64,000 nucleotides of DNA from assembly GCF_002754315.1 (NCBI RefSeq), contig NZ_PEFE01000001.1, positions 3,100,001 through 3,164,000 on the forward strand, given 5' to 3'. The stretch comes from Flavobacterium sp. 11. GTDB taxonomy: Bacteria; Bacteroidota; Bacteroidia; Flavobacteriales; Flavobacteriaceae. The stretch's first letter is position 1, and the number at the start of each line of letters is the position of its first letter. Position numbers and translations under genes: made by a program. The notes under the pieces are model-generated. The model searched no databases, was not told the DNA's origin, and saw only the letters and a list, made by a program, of their open reading frames with translations. Shown here in pieces: positions 52,614 through 60,667 of the stretch.

Positions 52614-53385
52614 TTTGTGCTTCGTTTATAAAAATTTCGGAATGGTTCAAACGTATGGATAAAAACTGGAAATAGACTTCTCGAATGGCTTCCGGAGTTT
52701 CATCGGTATCTTCCCATTGCAACCAATCCTCTGGAATCAGATTCACGATATTTTGCAGTACATCATCAGTCAATATTTTTTTGAATATCACATCTGTTTC
52801 TGGCAACAAGGAAGCCTGAGGCAACAATACATGGTCTTTTATCAATGCAAAAGGGCTTTGTGCATGCTTTTCCCAATTGGTCCACGAATGATGAAAATAA
52901 AGACTGGCACCGTGATCGATCAGCCATAATTCTTTATGCCAAATCAACATATTGGTGTTTCTAAACGTTCTGTCCACGTTTGTAATAAAAGCATCCAACC
53001 AAACAATTTGGGAAGCTAGTTTTGGGTCAACCAAAGTGACAACAGGATCAAAATTTATGGCTCCAGATAAATAATGCAATGCCAAATTGAGTCCCTGACT
53101 GCCTTGAAGCAAGTCCTGAATTTCTTCGTCGCCTTCTGAACGTCCAAAAGCTTCGTCGAGATTTGCGAAAACGAGTTCCGGCATTTTTAGGTTTAAAACA
53201 CGGGCAATTTCTCCGCCTATTAATTCGGCAATCAAGGCTTTTACGCCGTGTCCGGCACCTTTGAATTTCAATACATATTTATAATCATCGTCGGCTTCAG
53301 CGAGCGCAGGCAAAGAACCGCCTTCCCGCAACGGGGTGATGTATCGCGTAACATTTACGGTTCTAAGATGGGGAGTTTTTTCCAT
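52591..53385 (-). CDS. HipA-like kinase family protein
   Basis: 264 aa from ATG 53385. The open frame extends to TTG 53421, but that codon lies inside the -7 box. The protein shows a kinase of the HipA/PI3-4K fold: ALAEADDDYKYVLKFKGAGHGVKALIAE (ATP-binding Lys), catalytic FITNVDRTFRNTNML (D and N of the catalytic loop) and metal-binding LIDHGASLYFHHSW. It is shorter than HipA and lacks the N-subdomain-1 of the HipA toxin, matching the HipA_2-type group. No HipB-like HTH antitoxin precedes it; instead DUF3037 follows with overlap. Substrate unknown. Confidence 0.82.
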   Translation of the reverse strand: MEKTPHLRTVNVTRYITPLREGGSLPALAEADDDYKYVLKFKGAGHGVKALIAELIGGEIARVLNLKMPELVFANLDEAFGRSEGDEEIQDLLQGSQGLNLALHYLSGAINFDPVVTLVDPKLASQIVWLDAFITNVDRTFRNTNMLIWHKELWLIDHGASLYFHHSWTNWEKHAQSPFALIKDHVLLPQASLLPETDVIFKKILTDDVLQNIVNLIPEDWLQWEDTDETPEAIREVYFQFLSIRLNHSEIFINEAQNAREALI

Positions 53386-53418
53386 AATCGAATTGGATAA
53401 AGCAATTTTGCTTGGATA

Positions 53419-53442
53419 CAAACTTACAAATAAGTAAGTTTG
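53419..53442. promoter_or_regulatory. Palindromic promoter/operator of the HipA-like cassette
   Basis: Perfect 9-bp inverted repeat CAAACTTAC-N6-GTAAGTTTG (53419-53427 and 53434-53442). Each arm contains an exact -7 box, TAAGTTTG: on the minus strand (53419-53426) for the HipA-like gene, and on the plus strand (53435-53442) pointing the other way. A dimeric regulator bound here would block the promoter. No TTG box was found upstream. Confidence 0.55.
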
Positions 53443-53481
53443 ATTTTGTATTAGTAATTACTAAAACGGGAAATTATATTA

Positions 53482-53949
53482 TTACTTACTGGTGTAAGTT
53501 TCACCATAAACTTCTTTTACAGAAATTAACTCTTTGCAATAATAAATTTTGTTCCCTCTAGTTTCAATGTTCATTTTTAGGGCTACTTTTTTATTATTTA
53601 AAATCAAATCATTTGAATTATAATTCTTTAATTTTTTAAAATCATTCTCTTTTAAATAAACTTTTCTGATTGAGTCTTTTATTTTAAGCCTAATCCAAGG
53701 TGACTTTATTACATTGTACTTTTTTAAAGCATCGAAATAATTTAAAACAGATACATCATTTGCACTAGGATTTTTAATTTGACGCATACTATCAAGTTCT
53801 TTTTCAAACTTATCAATGCTCTTCTGATCTAAGCCATAATAATTAGAAATATCAACCGACTTAAAAGCTAGATCCCCTTCAATAATTTTCTCTTTCTGAG
53901 AACAAGAAATAAAGATAAAAACGAAGAAAAATAATTTAATTTTTTTCAT
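53482..53949 (-). CDS. Small lipoprotein of unknown function
   Basis: 155 aa from ATG 53949; a start at 53973 would add eight residues before the signal peptide. Signal MKKIKLFFFVFIFISC with lipid-modified Cys16 followed by SQKEK. The rest is Lys/Asp/Asn-rich and probably helical. No family recognised. The base composition is more AT-rich than its neighbours. It lies 40 bases beyond the palindromic promoter, whose plus-strand box would transcribe antisense into its 3' end. Confidence 0.7.
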   Translation of the reverse strand: MKKIKLFFFVFIFISCSQKEKIIEGDLAFKSVDISNYYGLDQKSIDKFEKELDSMRQIKNPSANDVSVLNYFDALKKYNVIKSPWIRLKIKDSIRKVYLKENDFKKLKNYNSNDLILNNKKVALKMNIETRGNKIYYCKELISVKEVYGETYTSK

Positions 53950-54007
53950 ATTGCATGAGTATTTTCTAATCATTGAGTTCTTAAAAGTAGTTAATTTAGA
54001 GAATATC

Positions 54008-54856
54008 TCAACTTTCTAAACTCAAAAAGGCTTTCCCGATATTTTCAATAACATCTGAAGCGATAAAAGATTGATAACCGGTTTCAGGCAACGCAATATC
54101 AGCCGTTAATCCGTGGAGGTAAACCCCTAGAATCGCGGTGCTAATGGGTTCATAGGATTGTGCCAGTAAACTGGTAATCATTCCCGTCAAAACATCACCA
54201 CTTCCTGCGGTTGCGAGAGCGGCATTTCCGGTGGTGTTTTCATAGACAGTTTCTCCATCGATAATTCGGGTTGGAGCACCTTTCATTACAATTATAACTT
54301 GGTATTGTTTTGAAAAAGAGATTGCCATACTCATTTTTTCTTCTTCGGAATGCCATTTTCCAATTAATCGCTCCAGTTCTTTGGGATGTGGCGTTAAGAT
54401 TGTTTTAGGCGGTACAAAAGAAAGCCATTCTTTGTTTTGGGATACAATATTCAAGGCATCGGCATCCAATACCAAAGGGCTTTTATTTGTTTTTAAAAAC
54501 TGATGCACTGCATTTTGGGTTTCAATTTCCTGACCTAAACCGGGACCAATTCCTATAGCTTGTGGTGTAATTTCGAAAGTGATATTAGAAATTTTTTCCT
54601 CTTGAATATCTGTAAGAACCATAACTTCGGGAATGGCGGTTTGCAGAATTGTGTAGCCACATTTCGGAATAAAAACGGTGACTAATCCGCAACCTGTTTT
54701 CAAACAAGCTTTGGCAGACAAACTTACTGCTCCTATTTTTCCATAACTTCCGCCAATGATTAAAGCGTGTCCCTGAATTCCTTTGTGAGTATGCTTATCT
54801 GGCTGTTTGTAGCGTTTCAGGATTTCTTTTTGGTTGATGTAAATGGGATTCGTCAT
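54008..54856 (-). CDS. nnrD: ADP/ATP-dependent NAD(P)H-hydrate dehydratase (NnrD domain only)
   Basis: 282 aa from ATG 54856; the frame extends to 54904 without a better start. Ribokinase-like carbohydrate-kinase fold with [22 protein letters not shown] near the N terminus, [24 protein letters not shown] and [16 protein letters not shown] near the C terminus, all hallmarks of YjeF C-terminal domains. It repairs damaged NAD(P)H hydrates. In many bacteria it is fused to the NnrE epimerase; here that domain is absent, so an epimerase must be encoded elsewhere or is missing. Confidence 0.92.
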   Translation of the reverse strand: MTNPIYINQKEILKRYKQPDKHTHKGIQGHALIIGGSYGKIGAVSLSAKACLKTGCGLVTVFIPKCGYTILQTAIPEVMVLTDIQEEKISNITFEITPQAIGIGPGLGQEIETQNAVHQFLKTNKSPLVLDADALNIVSQNKEWLSFVPPKTILTPHPKELERLIGKWHSEEEKMSMAISFSKQYQVIIVMKGAPTRIIDGETVYENTTGNAALATAGSGDVLTGMITSLLAQSYEPISTAILGVYLHGLTADIALPETGYQSFIASDVIENIGKAFLSLES

Positions 54857-54923
54857 TGAAATTTGTTTGTTTAAAATTACGAATTTAATAGGAAACAAAT
54901 TCATTAATTGGACCTAAATTCCC

Positions 54924-55022
54924 TAGCCCTGATAGCAGCGGCATCCTTTAATTAAAGCTTCTAGCCTTTTGAAGGCTGGAAGCTTTAATTAAAGATAGAG
55001 CGAATAGCAGGAATTAGCTCCT
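54924..55022. repeat. Dispersed Flavobacterium hairpin repeat, copy B
   Basis: About 99 bases: TAGCCCTGATAGCAGCGGCA, then a 21-bp hairpin (54946-54966 and 54974-54994, one G-T pair, loop TTTTGAA), then AGATAGAGCGAATAGCAGG and AATTAGCTCCT. The frame (GCGGCATCCTTTA ... TAAAGATAGAGC) is shared with copy A at 49052-49100, while the hairpin sequence differs. I recall this kind of intergenic repeat from many Flavobacterium genomes. Its role is unknown. Confidence 0.65.
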
Positions 55023-55157
55023 AAAAAAAATGACTATAAATCCTACAGCACGAATTATTCCGAAAACGTTTGAAACTTTAAACTTTGCTTCGCTCCGCCT
55101 TTGTCACCCGAAATAAAATCAATAAATTAGCGACTTCAAATTTTATATTAAAACACA

Positions 55158-56240
55158 ATGAAAAATACTGCGCTTACGCACATACACGAGAGTTTGGGAG
55201 CAAAAATGCTTCCGTTTGCCGGATACAATATGCCCATTTTATATGAAGGTGTGAATGCAGAACATGAAACGGTACGTAATGCCGTGGGTGTTTTTGACGT
55301 TTCTCACATGGGTGAATTCTTGCTTACGGGTCCAAATGCATTGGCTTTGATTCAAAAAGTGACTTCGAATGATGCTTCAACTTTGACAATAGGAAGAGCG
55401 CAATATTCATGTTTACCGAACAATGACGGTGGAATTGTAGACGATTTGATTGTTTATAAAATGAAAGAAGAGCAATATTTATTAGTGGTAAATGCTTCGA
55501 ATATTGATAAGGATTGGGATTGGATTTCGGCTCATAATGATTTGGGTGTAGAGATGAGAAACCTATCTGATGATTATTCATTATTGGCGATTCAAGGACC
55601 AAAAGCAGTTGAAGCGATGCAATCTTTAACTTCAAAAGATTTATCAGCGATTCCGTATTATCATTTTGAAGTGGGTGATTTTGCCGGTATCGAAAACGTA
55701 ATTATTTCGGCTACAGGATATACGGGTTCTGGAGGTTTTGAGATTTATTGCAAAAATTCAGAAGTAGAACAAATTTGGAATAAAGTTTTTGAAGCAGGTG
55801 CCCCTTTTGGCATCAAGCCAATTGGTCTTGCGGCTCGTGATACATTGCGATTAGAAATGGGTTTCTGTTTGTACGGAAATGACATCAACGATACGACTTC
55901 ACCACTGGAAGCTGGTTTGGGATGGATTACGAAGTTCACTAAAGAATTCACGAATTCAGAAAATCTAAAAAAACAAAAAGAAGCAGGAGTTACTAAAAAA
56001 TTAGTCGCTTTTGAAATGCAAGAACGTGCAGTGCCAAGACATGATTACGAAATTGTTGATGCTTCAGGAAATGTAATCGGAATTGTAACTTCGGGAACAA
56101 TGTCTCCATCCATGAATAAAGGAATTGGTTTGGGTTATGTAACTGTTGAAAATAGTGCTTTGGAAAGTGACATTTTTATCAGAATCCGTAAAAATGATGT
56201 TCCTGCAAAAGTGGTGAAATTACCTTTTTACAAGAAATAA
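55158..56240 (+). CDS. gcvT: Aminomethyltransferase, glycine cleavage T-protein
   Basis: 360 aa, normal length. Motifs: [11 protein letters not shown] (about 42-52), [19 protein letters not shown] (substrate/folate site with the catalytic Asp), [34 protein letters not shown] and the C-terminal [17 protein letters not shown]. It transfers the one-carbon unit from the H-protein aminomethyl arm to tetrahydrofolate, releasing ammonia. gcvP and gcvH are not in the window. It is followed after 6 bases by an S41 protease gene. Confidence 0.97.
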   Translation: MKNTALTHIHESLGAKMLPFAGYNMPILYEGVNAEHETVRNAVGVFDVSHMGEFLLTGPNALALIQKVTSNDASTLTIGRAQYSCLPNNDGGIVDDLIVYKMKEEQYLLVVNASNIDKDWDWISAHNDLGVEMRNLSDDYSLLAIQGPKAVEAMQSLTSKDLSAIPYYHFEVGDFAGIENVIISATGYTGSGGFEIYCKNSEVEQIWNKVFEAGAPFGIKPIGLAARDTLRLEMGFCLYGNDINDTTSPLEAGLGWITKFTKEFTNSENLKKQKEAGVTKKLVAFEMQERAVPRHDYEIVDASGNVIGIVTSGTMSPSMNKGIGLGYVTVENSALESDIFIRIRKNDVPAKVVKLPFYKK

Positions 56241-56246
56241 AAATAA

Positions 56247-58289
56247 ATGAAAAAACTTTCACTTGTATTGTTGCTGACTACATTTTCACTTTTGGGTCAA
56301 AATGATGCAAAAACTTGTGAAACACTTTCTAAAATAAATGCGTTAATACAACGCGAACATTACCAACCAAAACCGGTAGACGACAGTTTATCGGTTTTTG
56401 TTTTTGATAGTTTTTTGGATGTTTTGGACTCTAACCGAAACTTGTTTACCAAGATTGAATATCAAAAACTATGTGAGCATAGACTTCAACTGGACAATTA
56501 TATCTTACAGAATAATTGTTCTTTTATGAGTGATTTTGTTGCTGTTTATAAATTGGCTTTAGTCCGAAAAAAGAAAATTTTAGAAAAGATACAACAGGAG
56601 ACTTTTGATTACAATACGAATGACTCAGTTAAATTTTCGAAGAAAAACTTCCCTTTTGATTTGGTTTTAACGGATATCGAAAGAGTTTGGAGAAAGAGAA
56701 TTAAGTATGATATTCTGGAAGACATTTCTAAATTGAGTTCGAATTTAGATTCACTGACGCAGAATTTTTCAAAGCTCGAAAAAACTTCTAAAGCAAAAAT
56801 ATTTGACACCAACTTATGCAAAGTAAATAGTATTCTTGGAGACACTAACAGATTAGAAAATGACCTTCAAAATAATTTTTTGAATATTTTTTGCACCTAT
56901 TTTGATCCTCATTCCAATTATTTTTCAATGGATGCTAAATCCAGTTTTATGTCGGGTTTATCAACGAGCAATCTTTCATTGGGATTAAATATTGGATTTA
57001 ATGAAAAAGAGGAAATTATCATCGAAGAAATTGTCCCCGGTGGTCCAGCAGCCAAAACGGATAAGTTTGAAAAAGATGATGTAATCCTGAAAGTGTCTAA
57101 TAACAAAGGAGATGCATATTCTGTTTCCTGCTCATCCATAGAAAAAATTGGAGAATTGATTTTTTCTGATTCGAGTATAGAAATTGAGTTGACCATTCAG
57201 AAAAAAAATGGAACAATACAATCTGTACGCCTGAGAAAGCAAGTAATGAAAGCCACTGAAAATGCTGTTTTCAGTTACATTGCCGAAGCAGAAACTAAAA
57301 TTGGGTACATCAATATTCCTAGTTTTTATTCTAATTTCGACGGATATTCTATTCAAGGTTGCGCTGATGATGTTGCCAAGGAAATTGTGAAACTTCAAAA
57401 AGACAATGTTGAAGGTTTAGTAATCGATCTTCAAGACAATGGCGGTGGATCAATGGAAGAAGCCATTAAATTAGCCGGAATGTTTTTAGATATTGGTCCA
57501 GTATCAGTTTTGGTTAATAATAAAAACAAGCAAACCATTCTGAAAGACGGGAATCGTGGCAGCGCATACAATGGTCCAATTGTGCTGTTAATCAACGGAA
57601 ATTCAGCATCTGCAAGCGAATTTTTTGCGGCCTCAATGCAGGATTATAACCGGGCAATCATCATTGGCAGTACATCGTTGGGGAAAGCTTCCATGCAAAC
57701 TATTCTACCATTGGACGAAAACAATCAACAGGGTTTTGTAAAACTAACTATTGAAAAATTCTACAGAATTACTGGCGACAGCCACCAAATAAAAGGGATT
57801 GTTCCAGATATTGCGGTACCGGTTTTATTTGACAGCATCATTCAGCGAGAAATTAGTTTTAAAACAGCTTTGAAATATGATATGATTACCACAAAAGCAA
57901 GATTTAATCCGTTTTCAAAAACCTATTTCCCCAAAATAGTCGAATTAAGTAATTCAAGAGTAAAAAATGCCGCTCGTTTCAATGAAATTAATTTGGCCAA
58001 CAAGCAGATAAATGCACTTTATAACAATCCCAAAAAACCGACTCGCTTAGTTTTTAAAGATGTATTCAATGATATTCATGAAATTGATTCGCTTTGGAAA
58101 AAAGTCAAAAAAATTGTGGAAAGCGAAAGTAACAGTACCATTTCGAATAATTCCTTTGATTTGGAGCAATTAAAATTTGATGTTTTTCAACAAGATATTA
58201 ATCGCTATAAAATCAAAGAGGTGAAAAACAATCCTTATTTAGAAGAAGCAATTGCCATAATAAACGATTATAAGAATTTAAATAAATAA
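56247..58289 (+). CDS. S41 family C-terminal processing protease (Prc/CtpA type)
   Basis: 680 aa with a signal peptide (MKKLSLVLLLTTFSLLGQ). Order: helical N-terminal domain (20-230), PDZ domain (about 240-330, with EEIVPGGPAAKTDKFEKDDVIL), S41 protease domain (350-540) and a helical C terminus. The Ser455-Lys480 dyad is visible in NSASASEFF and SLGKASMQ at the 25-residue spacing known from Prc. It is a periplasmic tail-specific protease. It starts 6 bases behind gcvT and is followed after 12 bases by a surface-protein gene, suggesting one transcript. Confidence 0.93.
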   Translation: MKKLSLVLLLTTFSLLGQNDAKTCETLSKINALIQREHYQPKPVDDSLSVFVFDSFLDVLDSNRNLFTKIEYQKLCEHRLQLDNYILQNNCSFMSDFVAVYKLALVRKKKILEKIQQETFDYNTNDSVKFSKKNFPFDLVLTDIERVWRKRIKYDILEDISKLSSNLDSLTQNFSKLEKTSKAKIFDTNLCKVNSILGDTNRLENDLQNNFLNIFCTYFDPHSNYFSMDAKSSFMSGLSTSNLSLGLNIGFNEKEEIIIEEIVPGGPAAKTDKFEKDDVILKVSNNKGDAYSVSCSSIEKIGELIFSDSSIEIELTIQKKNGTIQSVRLRKQVMKATENAVFSYIAEAETKIGYINIPSFYSNFDGYSIQGCADDVAKEIVKLQKDNVEGLVIDLQDNGGGSMEEAIKLAGMFLDIGPVSVLVNNKNKQTILKDGNRGSAYNGPIVLLINGNSASASEFFAASMQDYNRAIIIGSTSLGKASMQTILPLDENNQQGFVKLTIEKFYRITGDSHQIKGIVPDIAVPVLFDSIIQREISFKTALKYDMITTKARFNPFSKTYFPKIVELSNSRVKNAARFNEINLANKQINALYNNPKKPTRLVFKDVFNDIHEIDSLWKKVKKIVESESNSTISNNSFDLEQLKFDVFQQDINRYKIKEVKNNPYLEEAIAIINDYKNLNK

Positions 58290-58301
58290 CCAACCAAAAA
58301 A

Positions 58302-59336
58302 ATGAAACTAACCTTTACTTCGTTCCTCTTTTTAATTACAATTACCTTTTCTAATGCGCAAGAATTCAAAACTCCTGTTGACTATTTGAATTACATTGGT
58401 AAAGAAACTGATGCTATTTCTCGAACAACATGGAAATACACTTCGGCAGTTGCACATAGTAAAAATGCCCGAAGAATTGATGTAACGCGTAAAACATTGG
58501 TAAAAAGTATTCAAAATGCCACTAAAAAAATAGAAGCTTTAAAAGATGGATATAAAGGTGATGTTGAATATAAAGACCAACTACTAGCTTATTTATCAAT
58601 TTCTGAAAAACAAATCAATCAGGAATATGAAAAAATCATAAACATGCAGGAAGTGGCGGAACAATCCTATGATTTTATGGAAGCTTTTATTTTGGCAAGA
58701 GACTTGGTCAATACTAAAATCAATGAAGAAGTGGATAAATTGAATGCCAACCAAAAAATATTTGCAACTAAATATGGAATCCAAATTGGAGAAGATAAAA
58801 GTGAATTGGGTAAAAAAATGAAAATCTCCAATGAAGTTTTTGAAAATCATACCCAATTATTTCTGATTTTTTTCAAAGTAAATTTTACAGAATCTCTTAT
58901 GATGAATGCCATTGCTGAAAACAATTTGAATGCTATTCAACAAAACAGTAATGCATTAGAACAATATTCGAATGAGGGTTTGGATAAACTAAAAACATTT
59001 AAAGCCTACAATAATGATTTAATACTGGTAAATGCTACCAAAAAAGTATTGGAATTCAGTAAAAAAGAAGCGTTAGAATTTAGTCCTAAAGTAGTTGCTT
59101 TTATGATGCTCAATCAGAAATTTCAAGAGACTAAAAAAATAATGGATAACAAATCAGTCGCTTCCAGATCAAAGGAAGAAGTGGATAATTTCAATAAATT
59201 GGTAAACGAGTTGAATAAAGAAGTTGGTAATTATAATGCTAACAATAATAAATTCAATTCAGAGCGTGCAAATACAATCAATTTTTGGAATGTAACCGGT
59301 GATAGTTTTATTTCAAAGCACGTGCCAATTGATTAA
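58302..59336 (+). CDS. LIC11966 family surface protein
   Basis: 344 aa, signal peptide MKLTFTSFLFLITITFSNAQ, then an all-helical protein. DYLNYIGKETDAISRTTWKYTSAVAHSKNARRID (about 28-61) resembles the LIC11966 family named after a Leptospira surface protein. No enzyme motif is present. It follows the S41 protease gene by 12 bases, so it may be a substrate or partner of that protease; that link rests only on position. Confidence 0.7.
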   Translation: MKLTFTSFLFLITITFSNAQEFKTPVDYLNYIGKETDAISRTTWKYTSAVAHSKNARRIDVTRKTLVKSIQNATKKIEALKDGYKGDVEYKDQLLAYLSISEKQINQEYEKIINMQEVAEQSYDFMEAFILARDLVNTKINEEVDKLNANQKIFATKYGIQIGEDKSELGKKMKISNEVFENHTQLFLIFFKVNFTESLMMNAIAENNLNAIQQNSNALEQYSNEGLDKLKTFKAYNNDLILVNATKKVLEFSKKEALEFSPKVVAFMMLNQKFQETKKIMDNKSVASRSKEEVDNFNKLVNELNKEVGNYNANNNKFNSERANTINFWNVTGDSFISKHVPID

Positions 59337-59344
59337 TAAAAATT

Positions 59345-59375
59345 TTTGAAAAAATAACTAATAACTGTATTTTTG
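59345..59375 (+). promoter_or_regulatory. Promoter of yebC
   Basis: TTTG (59345-59348), 19 bases, TATTTTTG (59368-59375): both Bacteroidota boxes at ideal spacing, 22 bases before the ATG at 59398. One of the best promoters in the window. Confidence 0.8.
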
Positions 59376-59397
59376 CAGTTCAAAATAAAAAATAGAA

Positions 59398-60111
59398 ATG
59401 GGAAGAGCGTTTGAGTTTAGAAAAGGTAGAAAAATGAAACGTTGGTCAGCAATGGCCAAAGCATTTACCAGAATTGGTAAAGATATTGTAATGGCCGTAA
59501 AGGAAGGCGGACCAAATCCTGAAGCCAATTCAAGATTAAGAGCCGTAATCCAGAATTCAAAGGCAGTAAATATGCCAAAAGAAAATGTAGAACGTGCCAT
59601 TAAAAAAGCTACTGATAAAGACACCGCCAACTATAAAGAAGTTTTATTTGAAGGATATGCGCCTCATGGAATTGCAATTCTAGTTGAAACAGCTACAGAT
59701 AATAATAACAGAACTGTTGCTAATGTTAGAAGTTATTTTAACAAATGCAATGGAACTATGGGAACTCAAGGTTCTGTTGAATTTATGTTTGATCACACGT
59801 GTAATTTCAGAATTCCGGCAAACGGAATCGACCCTGAAGAATTAGAATTAGAATTAATCGATTTTGGTGCTGAAGAGATTTTTGAAGATGAAGATGGTAT
59901 TTTAATATATGCTCCTTTTGGCAGTTTTGGAACCATTCAAAAAGAATTAGAAAATAGAGGACTTGAAATTCTTTCTTCCGGATTTGAAAGAATCCCTCAA
60001 ATTACCAAAAAACTTACAGAAGCTGAAGTCGCTGATGTAGAAAAACTAATTGAAAAATTAGAGGAGGATGATGATGTGATGAACGTATATCATACTATGG
60101 AAGAGGAATAG
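59398..60111 (+). CDS. yebC: YebC/PmpR family protein (TACO1-like)
   Basis: 237 aa, normal length. N terminus MGRAFEFRKGRKMKRWSAMAKAFTRIGKDI, NMPKENVERAIKKATDKD (about 58-75) and YEGYAPHG-like FEGYAPHGIAI with the acidic middle are family hallmarks. The family was first described as transcriptional regulators. Newer work on YebC/TACO1 links it to ribosomes and translation of proline stretches, so regulation of transcription should not be taken as certain. It has its own promoter and terminator. Confidence 0.95.
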   Translation: MGRAFEFRKGRKMKRWSAMAKAFTRIGKDIVMAVKEGGPNPEANSRLRAVIQNSKAVNMPKENVERAIKKATDKDTANYKEVLFEGYAPHGIAILVETATDNNNRTVANVRSYFNKCNGTMGTQGSVEFMFDHTCNFRIPANGIDPEELELELIDFGAEEIFEDEDGILIYAPFGSFGTIQKELENRGLEILSSGFERIPQITKKLTEAEVADVEKLIEKLEEDDDVMNVYHTMEEE

Positions 60112-60667
60112 ATTTTGATACAATTATACTTTAAACTCTAGCTTTGGCTAGAGTTTTTTTTGTTTCACAATTTATGAACTAACAATATTACCTCTGTGAG
60201 TTATTGTTTAAAGTATTCTTTGAGTTATTTTTTAAAATCAGCTGAAAACATATTTATAAAACAAACCAAGTAGTTTCTTGGAATTATATGTTTCCCTAAG
60301 GCTTTTACCTTTTTCTAAAATTTTCAAGCAATAAGTCAATAGTATATAAATAAGTTTTTAAAAGACATTTGCCTCCAAATTATTTTATAAATACCGTTTA
60401 AATTATTGACTTTATCTAAAAATAGAAGATTTAGCAAACGAGTATTATTTAATATCTTTTATACTGCTACCAAGTTTCTTATATTTGCTGACTTTTGCGA
60501 AATGCTACGCCTTAAAAACAAGCGAAACATCAAACCGTTAGGAGCACAATTATTTTTTGTTATGATCTTCTACAAAAATATAGTCCCTGATTGAATGAGT
60601 TTAGTTAGCAATGTAAATTTCCAAATACAGAGTATCGTTCTAAAGAACGTTTTAAATTACAACATCT
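60112..60667. other. Intergenic region between yebC and the PLP gene
   Basis: 556 AT-rich bases. It holds the yebC terminator (60133-60161), a TATATTTG box on the plus strand (60480-60487) without a partner box, and a short palindrome CGTTCT-AA-AGAACG (60636-60649) 19 bases before the next ATG that could be an operator. A 62-codon ORF (60406-60594) has no ribosome-friendly start, no known family and poor codon choice; I do not call it. Confidence 0.5.
60133..60161 (+). terminator. Terminator behind yebC
   Basis: 10-bp stem AAACTCTAGC (60133-60142), loop TTTG, GCTAGAGTTT (60147-60156), followed by a T-run. Confidence 0.92.

Noticed and set aside
52163..52662. Plus-strand ORFs antisense to the DUF3037 gene
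   Set aside because: Shadows of a clear DUF3037/HipA-like gene pair on the minus strand.
60406..60594. 62-codon ORF between yebC and the PLP gene
   Set aside because: No family, no good start context and untypical residue use.
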